DNA from: Gymnopilus junonius
Taxonomy: Eukaryota > Basidiomycota > Agaricomycetes > Agaricales > Galerinaceae
NCBI GenBank assembly: GCA_015501075.1
Contig: JADNYJ010000271.1
Location: 1 to 45,707 of the forward strand
Direction of reading: 5' to 3'
Length of the DNA: 45,707 nt
Every line of letters begins with the position of its first letter. Within the stretch, counting starts at the first letter, position 1. Below are positions 22,935-33,824 of this stretch, piece by piece. The notes beneath the pieces were generated by a model, which was given only the letters and a program-made list of their open reading frames with translations, did no database searches and had not been told where the DNA came from. Both the position numbers and the translations under genes were made by a program.

Positions 22935-25073
22935 GCACAATCATGTGCACAGTCAGAGAGTGCCATGTATTCTGCCATTGTGGATGACATTGATACTAGA
23001 GTCTGCATTTTGGAGTGCCATTTGATACTCCTGCCAGCAAGGGAAAAGAAGTATCCCTGCATAGATCAACGCATGTGATCAGGCTCTGTTCTATCATCAC
23101 TGTATGAGGCATCACAGTAGGCATACAAGCCTTTATCACTGTTTCCATTGAACACAAGTGCATAGTTGCATGTACCAACAAGGTAGCGCATGATGTATTT
23201 AGCATGGTTCAGATGTTCATCAGATGGGTTCACAGTGAACTTAGCCATCTGTGTTACAGCAAAGGCTATATCGGGTCATGTTCCTAGCATTAAATATAGC
23301 AGGGAACCAATCACCAATTGATACTCTGACTGGAGTGAAGCCGAACTCATGCCTGTAAAGGGTTCTGGCTTATACCCAGTGGGTAGTGGAGTCTGTGCCA
23401 CTTTCACATTCATCATTCCAAAGTGTGTAAGAATCTTATTAAGGTATGGCATTTGATCAATATAGGTCTTGCCTTTTATGTACCTGATTCTCATGTGGAG
23501 AAACTCCTGACATACACCTAGGTCTCGACATTCCCATGCAGTCATGAATAACTGCTTCTTTTGTCGGACTAATTCGGTGTTAGGACCTGTGATGATAATA
23601 TCATCAACATATGCCAACATAATGACAAGGGTCCTGTCGCTATGTCTTGTGACAAATATGCCAGCATCAGCATATAGGCATGTGAAACCGAGCTCTTTAA
23701 GGGAGCGATCAAGTTCAGACCGCCATGCACATGCAGCTTGTTTTAGCCCATAGATAGCTTTGAGCAGGCAGAGTACTTTCTTCTCTTGTCCCTTTATGGT
23801 AAAGCCATCAGGCTGTTCCATATATATCTCCTCATCAAGTTTCCCATATAGGAAGGCTGATTTGATGTCAAGGGACTCAATTCACCATTTCTCAAGAGCT
23901 GCTAAGGCTAAGATTGTACAGACCAACTCAAACTGGACAACCAGTGAGAAGATCTCATCATAGTCTAGGCCTTCAATTTGGGAAAATCCCTTGGCAACTA
24001 GACAGGCTTTTTTACATCCATCAGACTTAATATTGAAAACCCAATGATTTTTAATGGCCTTTCAGCCTGGAGGTAGGTCAGAGAGCTCATAAACTTTTCA
24101 TTTATGAAGGGCCTCTAATTCTTCAAATTGAGCCTCATGCCATTCCTGTTGTTGATCGGCAGGTAGCCATCTAAGATCTTTACTAGTCCAATTTCAGACG
24201 TTCAATGGATCTGGAAGTGCACTATCGGAAATTGCCTTAGAAAGTAAATAGGCATGCCAATGTGCTCCCCCTTCTGCTCCCATATTAGGATTGTACAGGT
24301 ATTCAACCATGTGGTCACTAGAGGCCATAGACAAATTTGGAGTGGATCCAGTTATGTCTAATCTGTGTCAGCAATCTCTATCAGTGGCTGTACCAGGAGG
24401 GTATGCATTCCCTTCTTTTTGCATACTTTTACTCTCATGAGTGCTCCTTCTTGGAGCATCATTGGCAGCTCCCCCTGATGGACCAGCATGGGGTTTCCAT
24501 GGTGCAGGTGGTGGGAGATTAGTTTTTGGTCCTTGCCTAGGAGTAGAAGGCATACTGGGACCAGTAACTGCTGGTGACTCAGGAGGTGGAGTCCTGGGTG
24601 GCTCATTGTCATGAGGTGCCTCAGGCTCACTTGACAGATTATTTGGGGGTGGTCTATAGGATGGTTCATCACCATTGTGAGAATCACTATCCTCCACTTC
24701 CAAAACAGGTTCCTCCAGGGAGATGTGCTTACATATTTGGGTAAGTGATGGTACTTTAGCCTTTTGGCATTTAGGAAACAAATGTTCATCAAAAAGTGCC
24801 GTGGCAGCTATGAATAGAACATTGTTGGGGCTTTGCATGAACATCATGTTAGAACATCAACTCAGATTTGGGCGAAAGTTTATTTGCCCGTGTATCCTTT
24901 GGAAGGAACACATATGCCCCACATCCTAATACCTGTAGGTGTGATAAATCAGGCTTTTCTCCATTGATCAATTCAAATGGAGATTTCCAGTCAAGTTGAT
25001 GCATGGGAGTTCTATTGTATAAATAGACTGTGTGTATTATGCAAAACTCCCACCAGCTGTCAGGAAGACAGGC
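22935..25073 (-). pseudogene. Copia-2 integrase C-terminus, RT and RNase H (segment b)
   Basis: Reading leftward: integrase C-terminal part and Pro-rich linker (25.07-24.37 kb), RT with AYVDDIIIT (about 23.6 kb) and the start of RNase H. Translation is almost identical to copia-1, with TGA codons at the same arginine positions (for example 23276-23278 and 23066-23068). It ends at 22935, where the non-copia block begins. Confidence 0.88.
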
Positions 25074-25082
25074 TAATAGGCC

Positions 25083-25695
25083 ACTAGTGGCTACCACTTT
25101 ATTTCATATAACCTAGGCTTAAGCCTAGAGGGCCATATCTATAATGCTTAAGATTTTATGAGAGGCCTTTCATTATAATAGTCTAAGTCTTTCAATCATT
25201 TATTTGCCTTGGGTTTCTCATAAGATATGGGAGATTCTGTAGGGCATTTCATAACTCTGTCAATCCATCTCAATGGTGATTTCATTAATATTTCATTGCG
25301 ACTTTTCAATGTATAACCTGCGCATTTTATTGTGATATTTCATTAGATACCCAGCACCTTTCATTGTGATTTTTCAATAGTAGGCTAGGGTATTTCATAG
25401 CGACATTTCAATAATTGTCTAGGGGTATTTCATTGTGATATTTCAATAGATAACCAGCGCATTTCATTGCGATTTTTCAATGGATAGCCAGCACCTTTCA
25501 TTGCAATTTTTCAATGGATAGCCTGGGCATTTCAATGCGACTTTTCAATAGTAGCCCGGGGTATTTTATTGTGATTTTTCAATACATACCATGCGCATTT
25601 CATTGCGATTTCTCAACAGATAGCCAGTGCTTTTCATTGTGCTTTTTCAATCACAGCCCTGTGGATTTCATTGCGCTTTTGTTGAACTCTCAGGC
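25083..25695. repeat. KDZ left inverted repeat with 34-bp subterminal array
   Basis: The outer 190 bp is unique-looking. From about 25285 a 34-bp unit (TTTCATTGCGATTTTTCAAT plus about 14 variable bases) repeats about 11-12 times with drift. The array mirrors the right end, as expected for transposase-binding sites. Confidence 0.8.
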
Positions 25696-25707
25696 TAAGT
25701 ACATATT

Positions 25708-28700
25708 CTAATCAAAATCCACAATGCTTTCCACATCCAAAATACCAGCATCTGACCATTCATCTACTTCATTCAATTCACGATTGTTGTCCTCGTCGCC
25801 TGACTCGGACTCAGACTCAGACTCAGACTCGGACTCTGGCTCACCTTGTGTCGAACTCTGGCATTCCGGCAGTGCATATATTTGGCTCCACATGGGTATG
25901 ATGCTATACTTCTTCATAATCGGTAACCAATATGTGGCACACCAAGCAGCCATATGATGACAGATACTTGCCTGCTTATGAGCATATGCTGCAATGCCAC
26001 TGGATACAGAAGGATCTGCATCCTGTCTTCGGTTAGCCTGCTCAGACCACCACCCTGCTCTCCACTCCTGGTAGGCCAGTACTCGTCGCATTTCCTCCTG
26101 GATTATTAAGAGCTCTTCACTCCATCTACACTTTCGGGCCTGCATTTGGGCCCATTCAGCACACATGGTGTCATTGAACTCATCCTCAGTCTGATCGTCT
26201 CCCCTTTCACGTGGCGATCGCGGCACGAGGCAAATCCATGATGGCTCGAATCAGCCTTTTGACTTCTTCATGTCTTCTGGGTCATCGGGATCTCGACCTG
26301 GACCCCTTATATCTGCCGGATTTAGCTCTTTGAGCTGTTCTCTCCATGAGCCATTCGGATCGAGAACCAGGAGCGCATTGTAGGTGGTATGGTAACGGTT
26401 GGCGGCACATTGTAATTTTGTGTGTAATCGATTATACATATCCAACATCTGTGTGTTGGGCCGATTTCCAGTCCCTGAAACATTGAGCTTTTTGAATAGC
26501 CAAAGTCCGGTGATAATACGTCGAAGGCGGCGAACATCAGCAAGTGCATCATCAGCTTGCAGCTCACGTAAACGGCGCTCACTGTTGTGTATCTCCTTGA
26601 TTTCGGGGAGCTTGCGAAATGAGGCAGGAAGAGAGGAGGGGAAAAAGAGTGGCACTGATTCAGGGTTCAAGAGATGACTCGCGTTTCCATCATCGTGTAC
26701 CAAAGGGAATAGGGTGGCAACATGGGGGGTATAAGCGACTTGAACAGGCCGCCATAAATGGATTTGACGGATGAGGGAACTTCTCTTCTCCTCGAGATCG
26801 GCAAGCTGTTTGCTAGTTTTCTTCCCTTTTGTTTTTGAGAGCTCGGTTTTGAAGATAAACCTAAGAAATTTTAGATATTTAAGACATACGAAAAATGGGT
26901 ACACTCACTGCTGCTCTTCGATATCAAATCCCATCGAAAAAAAGCCCATCATAGACACCTTGTGTCGTGGGGCATGCCCTGCTGCCAACTTGGCATTTTC
27001 TTCTTGCACTAATTCAAGTCGCGCATCTTGTAAGGTAGTCACTGGAGATTTGATTAGATTAAGGATGAGTTCGGAATGTTAGATGTAAGACTTACATTGC
27101 TCAGGTTCATTATAAGGATTAGCGGCCTTTGGGTTATCCTCCCACTTCAGAACCATCCTTTCCCACTTCTTGACGACAGCCAGTGGGAATGTTGCCAAGA
27201 ATTTGACGAACACCTCTGTATGCTTTGCTTTCATAAGCACTGCTTCCTCAAAGCGTTTTGCAAATAAGGTTCCTTGTAAAAATAGATAAGCGATCATCTG
27301 ATGAAAGAACAAAACAAACTTACTAAAGCCGACAATCTTATGAAAATTCCAAGCATTCCAGTGGTCGTTCAATGTGTCATGCTGAGCTGCTGGTGCCATT
27401 TCTCGCACACTCGGTGCAAGAGCATTGGTATGCGACCACATAATTTCAACTTCCTTGCCACATGTCCTTCCAGCACCTTTGGTATACCCCAAGCAGAAAT
27501 CCCTTCTGCATCTCTCTCCATGACCGTTGATGTGCCAGCTGGGAATGGCGACATCGACTTTGGTCTCGGCCGGAATTCTCATGTCTTCGGGGAACTTAAT
27601 CATGCGACTGCGGAAGTTCTTAGACCACTGACAACCGATGTCATAGGTGATAAAGATCCAGGGTAAAAAAATGCCCCACAGCGCCATAAAAATAATGAAA
27701 TCCATATTACAATATCTGAATAAATGTTCGTATTCAGATTGCGCACTCGAATTGACCAAAAAAAAACTTACTTTTCTCCTTTCTGAAGGTCGCTGGCACC
27801 GTTCCTTCGTACGAGGGCATGCCTTGAGCAAATTACGAGGCTGACGCCTGATACGGCATAGCCAGGTGTGCAACATGTTTGCACTCTGACAATGGCGTCA
27901 TGCTCTGACTCGCATGTATTAATCTGGTTGATATAGTGTGAACACTGAGTGAATGACTGATGGAAAGAGAAAGCTTACCTCAGGCTCATCAATGTAATCC
28001 ATGAGGAATTTTTGGTATGCATTTTCCTCAATGAAGGGACCCCATCCTGGCATCCTGGCTTGCGCCCAATCATCTGGGAGATTATGCCCAGGATGCGGAC
28101 AGGCCGGGCATTCGACAGTCAAACTACCTGGAGCCGTCACCCCTATTCCTTCGGGATCATGACCTCGCCCAGCATGCTTGAGCACCATGAGATTTCGCCA
28201 GATATGAAAGACCCTGTGCATTTCTTTGTATCGATACTGTAAAAGGTTTAGGAACAAGTTAATGAAGAAGGGCAGTGCATTAAAACATACAATCGAATCG
28301 GAAATGTTCGCGTTATCTGTCTTTCGTAGGAGGCCATGGTAGAAATCATAGAGATTTCCTTTCCCTTGGAGCGAAAGTTCATGGTGTGTGTCGAGACAAT
28401 CAAATGTAAAGACCGTATTAGGTCACGTAAAGGTTGCCGGGAACCACCCTTGCCTCAGGAGTTGTGTTCTTCTATCGGGCACGTCCTCATTCAGGCAGTC
28501 GCAGTAGTCGATACTCACGGAATGAACACCCGAAGTGTTGAAAACCATGAAACCCGGTGGACCAGGGGACGGGCATGGGCACATGCTTCCTCCGTGTCCT
28601 GGTTGTACGTGAAGGCCAAGTGCTTTAAGGTTCTCCTTATTGAAGAACTGCCCAGTCCACTGCTGAAGAGAAAAAAGGGTAATATTAGTTATTGCAGTCA

Positions 28701-29230
28701 CAGGATATATATTTACAGACTCTTACCTCAATTCGGTGTAAAGGTAGATGTTGATGCACTTTCACAACGCAGCCCTGGCAATGAAGGAGAGACCCTCCCG
28801 AGCAATCTTTGCATTTGAAAAGACCATCTTCATCCCCACAGTCGATGCAGTATTGATGCCCAAGGAAATCGCCTAGCCCATCATGCTGCAGTATCTCATC
28901 TAGAGTAGCATCCCAAAGTGCAAGCCACTCGAGAAGTTTTGCCTAATGAGATTGATAAGTCAGATTGAAAAGACAATCAAGTTGATGAAGTCACGTACTT
29001 GGGCATTGTTGTTCCTCTCTCACTTTGGCTTAGCCGCACTGGCAGAAGGCACAGTGTTGGCATCGTTGGAGGTGGAAGGCGTGGCACCGATGGGTTCATG
29101 TGGAGGTTGGAATCCAGCTTTGTGTGAAAGGTTGGCATCAGCTGGCTCAGGCTGGGCAGGTGTATGGCTTCATTGAGTGTGCTTGGCTTTCAATTGGTTG
29201 TTGCTAGCACTAATGGCGAGAGTAGTGATA
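25708..29230 (-). pseudogene. KDZ transposase with CxC2-like cysteine cluster, nine exons, N-terminus truncated
   Basis: Cut-and-paste transposase of the Kyakuja-Dileera-Zisupton class. Exons: 29230-29024, 28942-28727, 28662-28291, 28236-27979, 27923-27772, 27715-27324, 27272-27096, 27041-26909, 26860-25708; introns of 48-81 bp keep the frame. The cysteine cluster (YCIDCGDEDGLFKCKDC, then HRIEQWTG and the FNTSGVHSV region) is in exons 2-3. The RNase-H-fold core is in exon 6: NMDF, ITYDIGCQW, SWHINGHGERC and GKEVEIMW...REM hold the expected acidic residues. The last exon ends in an acidic Ser/Glu tail. Lesions: TGA at 29170, 28423 and 26251, each at an expected arginine. The 5' end is replaced by the 1.34-kb repeat, so start and promoter are lost. 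Confidence 0.85.
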
Positions 29231-30571
29231 CAGTGATAAGTTTAGGTAGTTTGTAGGTATGAAAAATGAAATAGATCACTTTTATTGAACCCAACAAATA
29301 TCCCTTGACTTGTGTAAGTTCTGGGGAGTGTAAGTATCAATGTCTTTTAATTAAGTTCGCTTTTATGGGGTTTTACAATGGGTTGTAGGGGTTCTTTGGA
29401 TAATGGATCGCTTTAATTGACTTCTGGCTTGGAAACTTTCTCTAAACTTGACTGATCTCTTCTTGAGATAAACTAGGCTCTGGCTATGCTTTTGAACTAA
29501 AAGACTTCGTACTTTTGTAGCTGAGTGATGCTCTGTCTACTCCCAACTACTCAACTAGGTCCTGACTTGAATAATAAGCCTTTGCTTAATCTATCTCTTA
29601 TTTGAGCTCAATTCTAAGTTTGTCTGAAGCTTATCTCGCTTTTATATCAATCAATTGTCTTTCTATTATCTAGTTTAGAAGCCAGATGCTCGATTGTATT
29701 GCTACGACTCGAGGGGTGCTGTCTGCTTGCTTTTCTACACTAATTCTACTGGGTTTTTATACTATTTTACTGGGCATCTTACTAAGCTAATTTGATAAGC
29801 GCTGTGTAATTAATTATCTCGTCATTAGTCCGATTCGGAGTGAGGGGAATTATGCCATTGGTTGGGCATATTCATCAAGCACCGAATATTTATCTCATTG
29901 CCATATAAGGCATTTTATCGGATTAATATTCCTGCTGTTGCGATCGTGCAACGGCTGGTTCATTATAGCGTCTTTAATGTTTGTCTACCTCGCAGAGGAT
30001 TTTGTCTACATCCTCAGGGGCTTGCTAATGTGTCTAGGATAGGTGTATATTTATTAGTTCTATGAGGGAACGCGAGGGGATGAGCGTCCTTGCGTCGCAT
30101 CTTCATATTACCAAAAATAGCACCCGCTCCGACGTCGATCATCGTGGATTATTCCTTTTCCGGTTACATTCCTCCGGATGATAAAAATAGATTACACCGG
30201 CTTTGGGGTAATTGACTTGTTTGGGCTGTCGCTCCGCATGTCTATATCGGGTCAAAGGTCATTCCCATTGTCTGTGCGTGTTTCCGCGCTCCCTTGGTAG
30301 TTATTTTAAATAAACTCGAGGCCCCTACTAGTGTGTAAGGACTGTAGTAATTCACTTGTGTATCTTATAATAAATGATTAATGATTACTAGGTGATCATA
30401 ATCATTATATCTTTTGATATTAAGCTTTTAATGTTTAAATGTGGTTTTCTCGAGTATATTCGGGATGTTTAAGCTCGGGAAGGCTATCAACAACCTATAT
30501 TAATTTATAGAGATGGTCGAAAATAATGGGGATGGCCTGTTTTCACACATAACCATGTAACAGTCTCATCA
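29231..30571. repeat. 1.34-kb non-coding repeat, copy 2 (inside KDZ element)
   Basis: Same orientation and extent as copy 1 at 10173-11511, bounded by CAGTGATAAG and CTCATCA. The left boundary cuts the KDZ transposase frame; the right boundary abuts a 41-bp hAT-end fragment. Left flanks of both copies end in ATA. Confidence 0.75.
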
Positions 30572-30612
30572 CCGTGACCCATCTGGGTATGCCTGACCCG
30601 TGCTTTTCCCTA
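30572..30612 (-). mobile_element. 41-bp stump of the hAT-like element
   Basis: Identical over 41 bases to the inverted left tip of the 1,023-bp hAT-like element (8684-8724), ending in TTTTCCCTA. The rest of that element and the 5' part of the transposase gene are absent, so a deletion accompanied or preceded the 1.34-kb insertion. Confidence 0.75.
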
Positions 30613-30628
30613 GACAGAGTTCATAGTG

Positions 30629-32847
30629 GGTCAAGGCATGGTTTCATAACCATACCCGAGGCCAAACATTCGGCTCAGGCAGTCATGGTCTTCTGAAGCT
30701 CCGAACGGCGAAACCCAGGGTATGCCTAGAATGGCAAATCTATCAGCAAATGACGTACGAGTCGAAATGGAAGGCTATCATTGACAAAGAATGGAGCACG
30801 TTTACGAAGAAATGGGAGGCTGAGAACTCGGAAACGAAAATGATGGAAATGAGATTTACTTTCATGAATATGTTCTTGCAAGAGAAATACAGGGAGGAAT
30901 CCGACGACGTGAAGGCCGAAGTGAGGAAACATTGAGTGGAACTGAAGGAGGAGGTAGCCGGTGATGAAAACAAGGTCGAATTGGATGTGCGAAACCAAGG
31001 CTATCAAAAGTAATTATGTTTTGTACTTTCATTCTGCAGAATAACGACTCACTCTTCTTCCACAGGGCTATCGATAAGCTTCCGAAAACCCTTGCTACGA
31101 TTGGAGAATCTATTCAGCAACAAACTGGATGGAATATTTCCTTCCTGGTTGGAGGACCAGAGCCGGGTCAAAATGGTTGGATAACAACATACATGTAAAT
31201 ATTGCTCATACCTTGATCATTAAGGCAGTACTAATGATCATGTTGTGAAGGTTACACTGTGGAAAATCTGCCAATAATCAGAACTTCGAAGAGTTTCTGG
31301 GAAATGAGGGGTACAATACGCACATAGTCGGCCCTTTCGATGATTTCCTTCACGAATCCTTTCATAAGTGGAGTTCAATGTCATGGGCCAGTAAAGCTCA
31401 CCATGATTGCCAGCCAAAGACGTGTGAGACAGCATGTCCTTGGGGTCGAAGGAAATGATGCCGGAACTTGCTGAAGGCGAGGCCGAACAGGGAAACAGTC
31501 ATGTTGATGCTGAGGGAAGTCATGGCAAAGATCAGATTGAAGTGAAGTGCAAGAAATCTCAGTACGAGCTTACCCGAGAGGCCAACATTGCGAAGAACAT
31601 CGAGCTCTTTAAGAAAATCAGAGAGCAATACCCTTTGCCAGAGGATTTGAAGCCAGAACCTGTTCGAAAAGCGAGGAAAGCGAAGGGAAAGAAGAAAGGA
31701 AACGACGAACCCATCAGGACTTCCACGAGGCTTGCTACAGGACCGAGGTAAGAATGATTCCAGGATCCAAGTTGAGTTTGATGAATTCACACTGCACAGC
31801 GATAAACCAAACGAAGAACAAGGGCAAGGCACAGATCAAACCCTAACCTCACCTGAATGTGACACGACATTGGATTCGCCTCCTCCAGCCGACTTCGATG
31901 CCTCTACATGCGATGGAATGGCTCTTCCTGGTTCAACCTCATCATCATTACTTGTCCCAGCTGGAACCGTTGATGTAGCCTCTGCGCCTGGCATGACTCA
32001 AGCTCTCGCCAGCTTGGACCCCGAACCTTCTGCCTCTTCGATGGATGTTGATACCATGAATGGAGCCATATTGCCCCCTTCCCTGACTTCCATTGACAAT
32101 CACCAAGGAAACATCGTTCCAATGGATGTTGATGGTGTGAATGGAGCTGCAGCCCTGACTTCCGTCGACAATCACCAAGGAAAGAGCGTCCTGCTGGAGG
32201 TCAACATCGAGGATGAAACCGCATCACCCCCCGCCCCAAAGACTGTTTCGATGAGAGTTGACCAGGTCGGAGACCCCATTAATTCTGTTGACACGAGTAA
32301 CCTACCAGCCTGGCTCATGAGCAATGGCAGGTTGGATTATTTATGCGGGGTTTCGAAGGAGGGTGGGTGGCAGAACCTTGTGGTGTCGCTTTTGAAGTTT
32401 GAAATGGAGAACAAAGTTACAGGGGTACGTCTTCCTATTTGCCTATTTGAATGACTTACAAAGCCTTTCCAGAACCTGCCCACCACTTCGCGTCCAGAAG
32501 TCATTGCAGCGTGGATCAAGAGCAAAAAGAAAGATGTAATGCCAAAAATCAACGCCGACGAATATGGGTCGTCCTTCACGGCATGGTGGATTGCCATCCA
32601 ACCCAAATGGAGGTTAGCAGACGATAGCTCGTTTGTCTACTCCATGCCAGCCAGTGAAGACTGGTGCTTCCTCCACAAAGGTGGCTCCTCGGGGCTATAC
32701 ATCGTTGTCATTGCACTTTCATGGTGGGTCAAGGCCTTAACTCTGGGTGAATCGCAGATCCGTGTCTCAACGGCTATACACAACATCACATGGGTTATCA
32801 ATCAGATTTACAAGAAAGTTTTGCCTGCGTCAAATGGAAAGAAGTGA
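30629..32847 (+). pseudogene. KDZ-linked accessory protein of unknown function, five exons, damaged
   Basis: Divergent from the transposase and inside the same inverted repeats. Exons about 30629-31009, 31066-31194, 31251-31747, 31800-32424 and 32473-32847; four introns of 48-56 bp have GT...AG ends (GTAATT, GTAAAT, GTAAGA, GTACGT). Landmarks: a charged helical start (QIYQQMTYESKWKAI), KTLATIGESIQQQTGWNISF, GPFDDFLH, a Lys-rich linker (KARKAKGKKKGN), an acidic Ser/Asp repeat region (MDVD...NHQGN) and a conserved C-terminus (LPTTSRPEVIAAWIKSKKKD, TAWWIAIQPKW, HKGGSSGLY). Related hypothetical proteins are, to my knowledge, widespread in agaricomycetes without assigned function. Lesions: TGA at 30933 (Arg position) and one frameshift near 31430. 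The 5' limit is uncertain. Confidence 0.65.
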
Positions 32848-33104
32848 GGACATGAGGATGCCAAGCAATCGAGCAATGCAAAAAGGTTCGTTCAGTTAAA
32901 TTATTTATCAGTTGTAGCATAAGCTAACAATTTCAAATCAGACATCAGTCAACCTAGTGCAGTCCCTTTCCTTGTCCTCCCCCTCACCCTTAGTTATCGT
33001 ATAGAAACAGATACCGTGTCACTATTAAACACTGCCTATTATAATGCATATTAGTGTTGAACTTAGCGCCTTTGTCACATGACTTGTTTAAGCATTACTA
33101 ATAT

Positions 33105-33816
33105 AGACATTATCAATGAAAAAGCGCAAAGAAATACCCAGGCTACTAATGAAAAGTTGCATTGAAATGTGCAGGCTATCTTATGAGAAATCGCAAGAAA
33201 TGCGCCAGGTAGCTAATGAAAAGTTGCATTGAAATGCACAGGATATGTATTGAAATGTCGCAATGAAATGCGCCAGACAGCTAATGAAATATCGCAATGA
33301 AATGCACAGGCTATCTATGGAAAAATCGCCATGAGAGGCACTGAGTAGCTAATGAAATATCGCAATGAAGCACCCTGGGCTATTATTGAAAAATCGCAAT
33401 GAAATGCGCTGGTTATCTATTGAAATATCACAATGAAATACCCCTAGACAACTATTGAAATGTCGCAATGAAAAACCCCTGGCTACTATTGAAATGTCGC
33501 TATGAAATACACTAGCCTACTATTGAAAAATCACAATGAAAGGCGCTGGGTATCTAATGAAATATCGCAATAAAATGCGCAGGTTATACATTGAAAAGTC
33601 GCAATGAAATATTAATGAAATCACCATTGAGATGGATTGACAGAGTTATGAAATGCCCTACAGAATTTCCCATATCTTATGAGAAACCCAAGGCAAATAA
33701 ATGATTGAAAGACTTAGACTATTATAATGAAAGGCCTCTCATAAAATCTTAAGCATTATAGATATGGCCCTCTAGGCTTAAGCCTAGGTTATATGATAAA
33801 AGTGGTAGCCACCAGT
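33105..33816. repeat. KDZ right inverted repeat with 34-bp subterminal array
   Basis: Inverted counterpart of the left end. About 15 units of the 34-bp repeat occupy 33110-33620, then an outer segment of about 190 bp nearly identical (inverted) to the left tip. The stretch 32848-33104 between accessory gene and array shows no gene. Confidence 0.78.
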
Positions 33817-33824
33817 CAATAGGC

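Larger units (their letters stand above)
25083..33816. mobile_element. KDZ DNA transposon, 8.7 kb, with long terminal inverted repeats
   Basis: Tips ACTAGTGGCTACCACTTT and, inverted, ACTGGTGGCTACCACTTT are followed by near-identical inverted sequence for several hundred bases. Flanks TAATAGGC (25074-25081) and CAATAGGC (33817-33824) form an 8-bp target duplication with one mismatch. Copia-1 has the empty site (5932-5947, inverted TAATAGGT). Cargo: a KDZ transposase gene on the minus strand and a divergent accessory gene on the plus strand. An 8-bp duplication agrees with what is known of Zisupton/KDZ elements. Confidence 0.88.

Noticed and set aside
25285..25690. Regular 34-bp repeats resembling a CRISPR array
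   Set aside because: Units are contiguous and drifting, with no unique spacers, and are mirrored at 33110-33620 inside transposon inverted repeats in a eukaryotic context.
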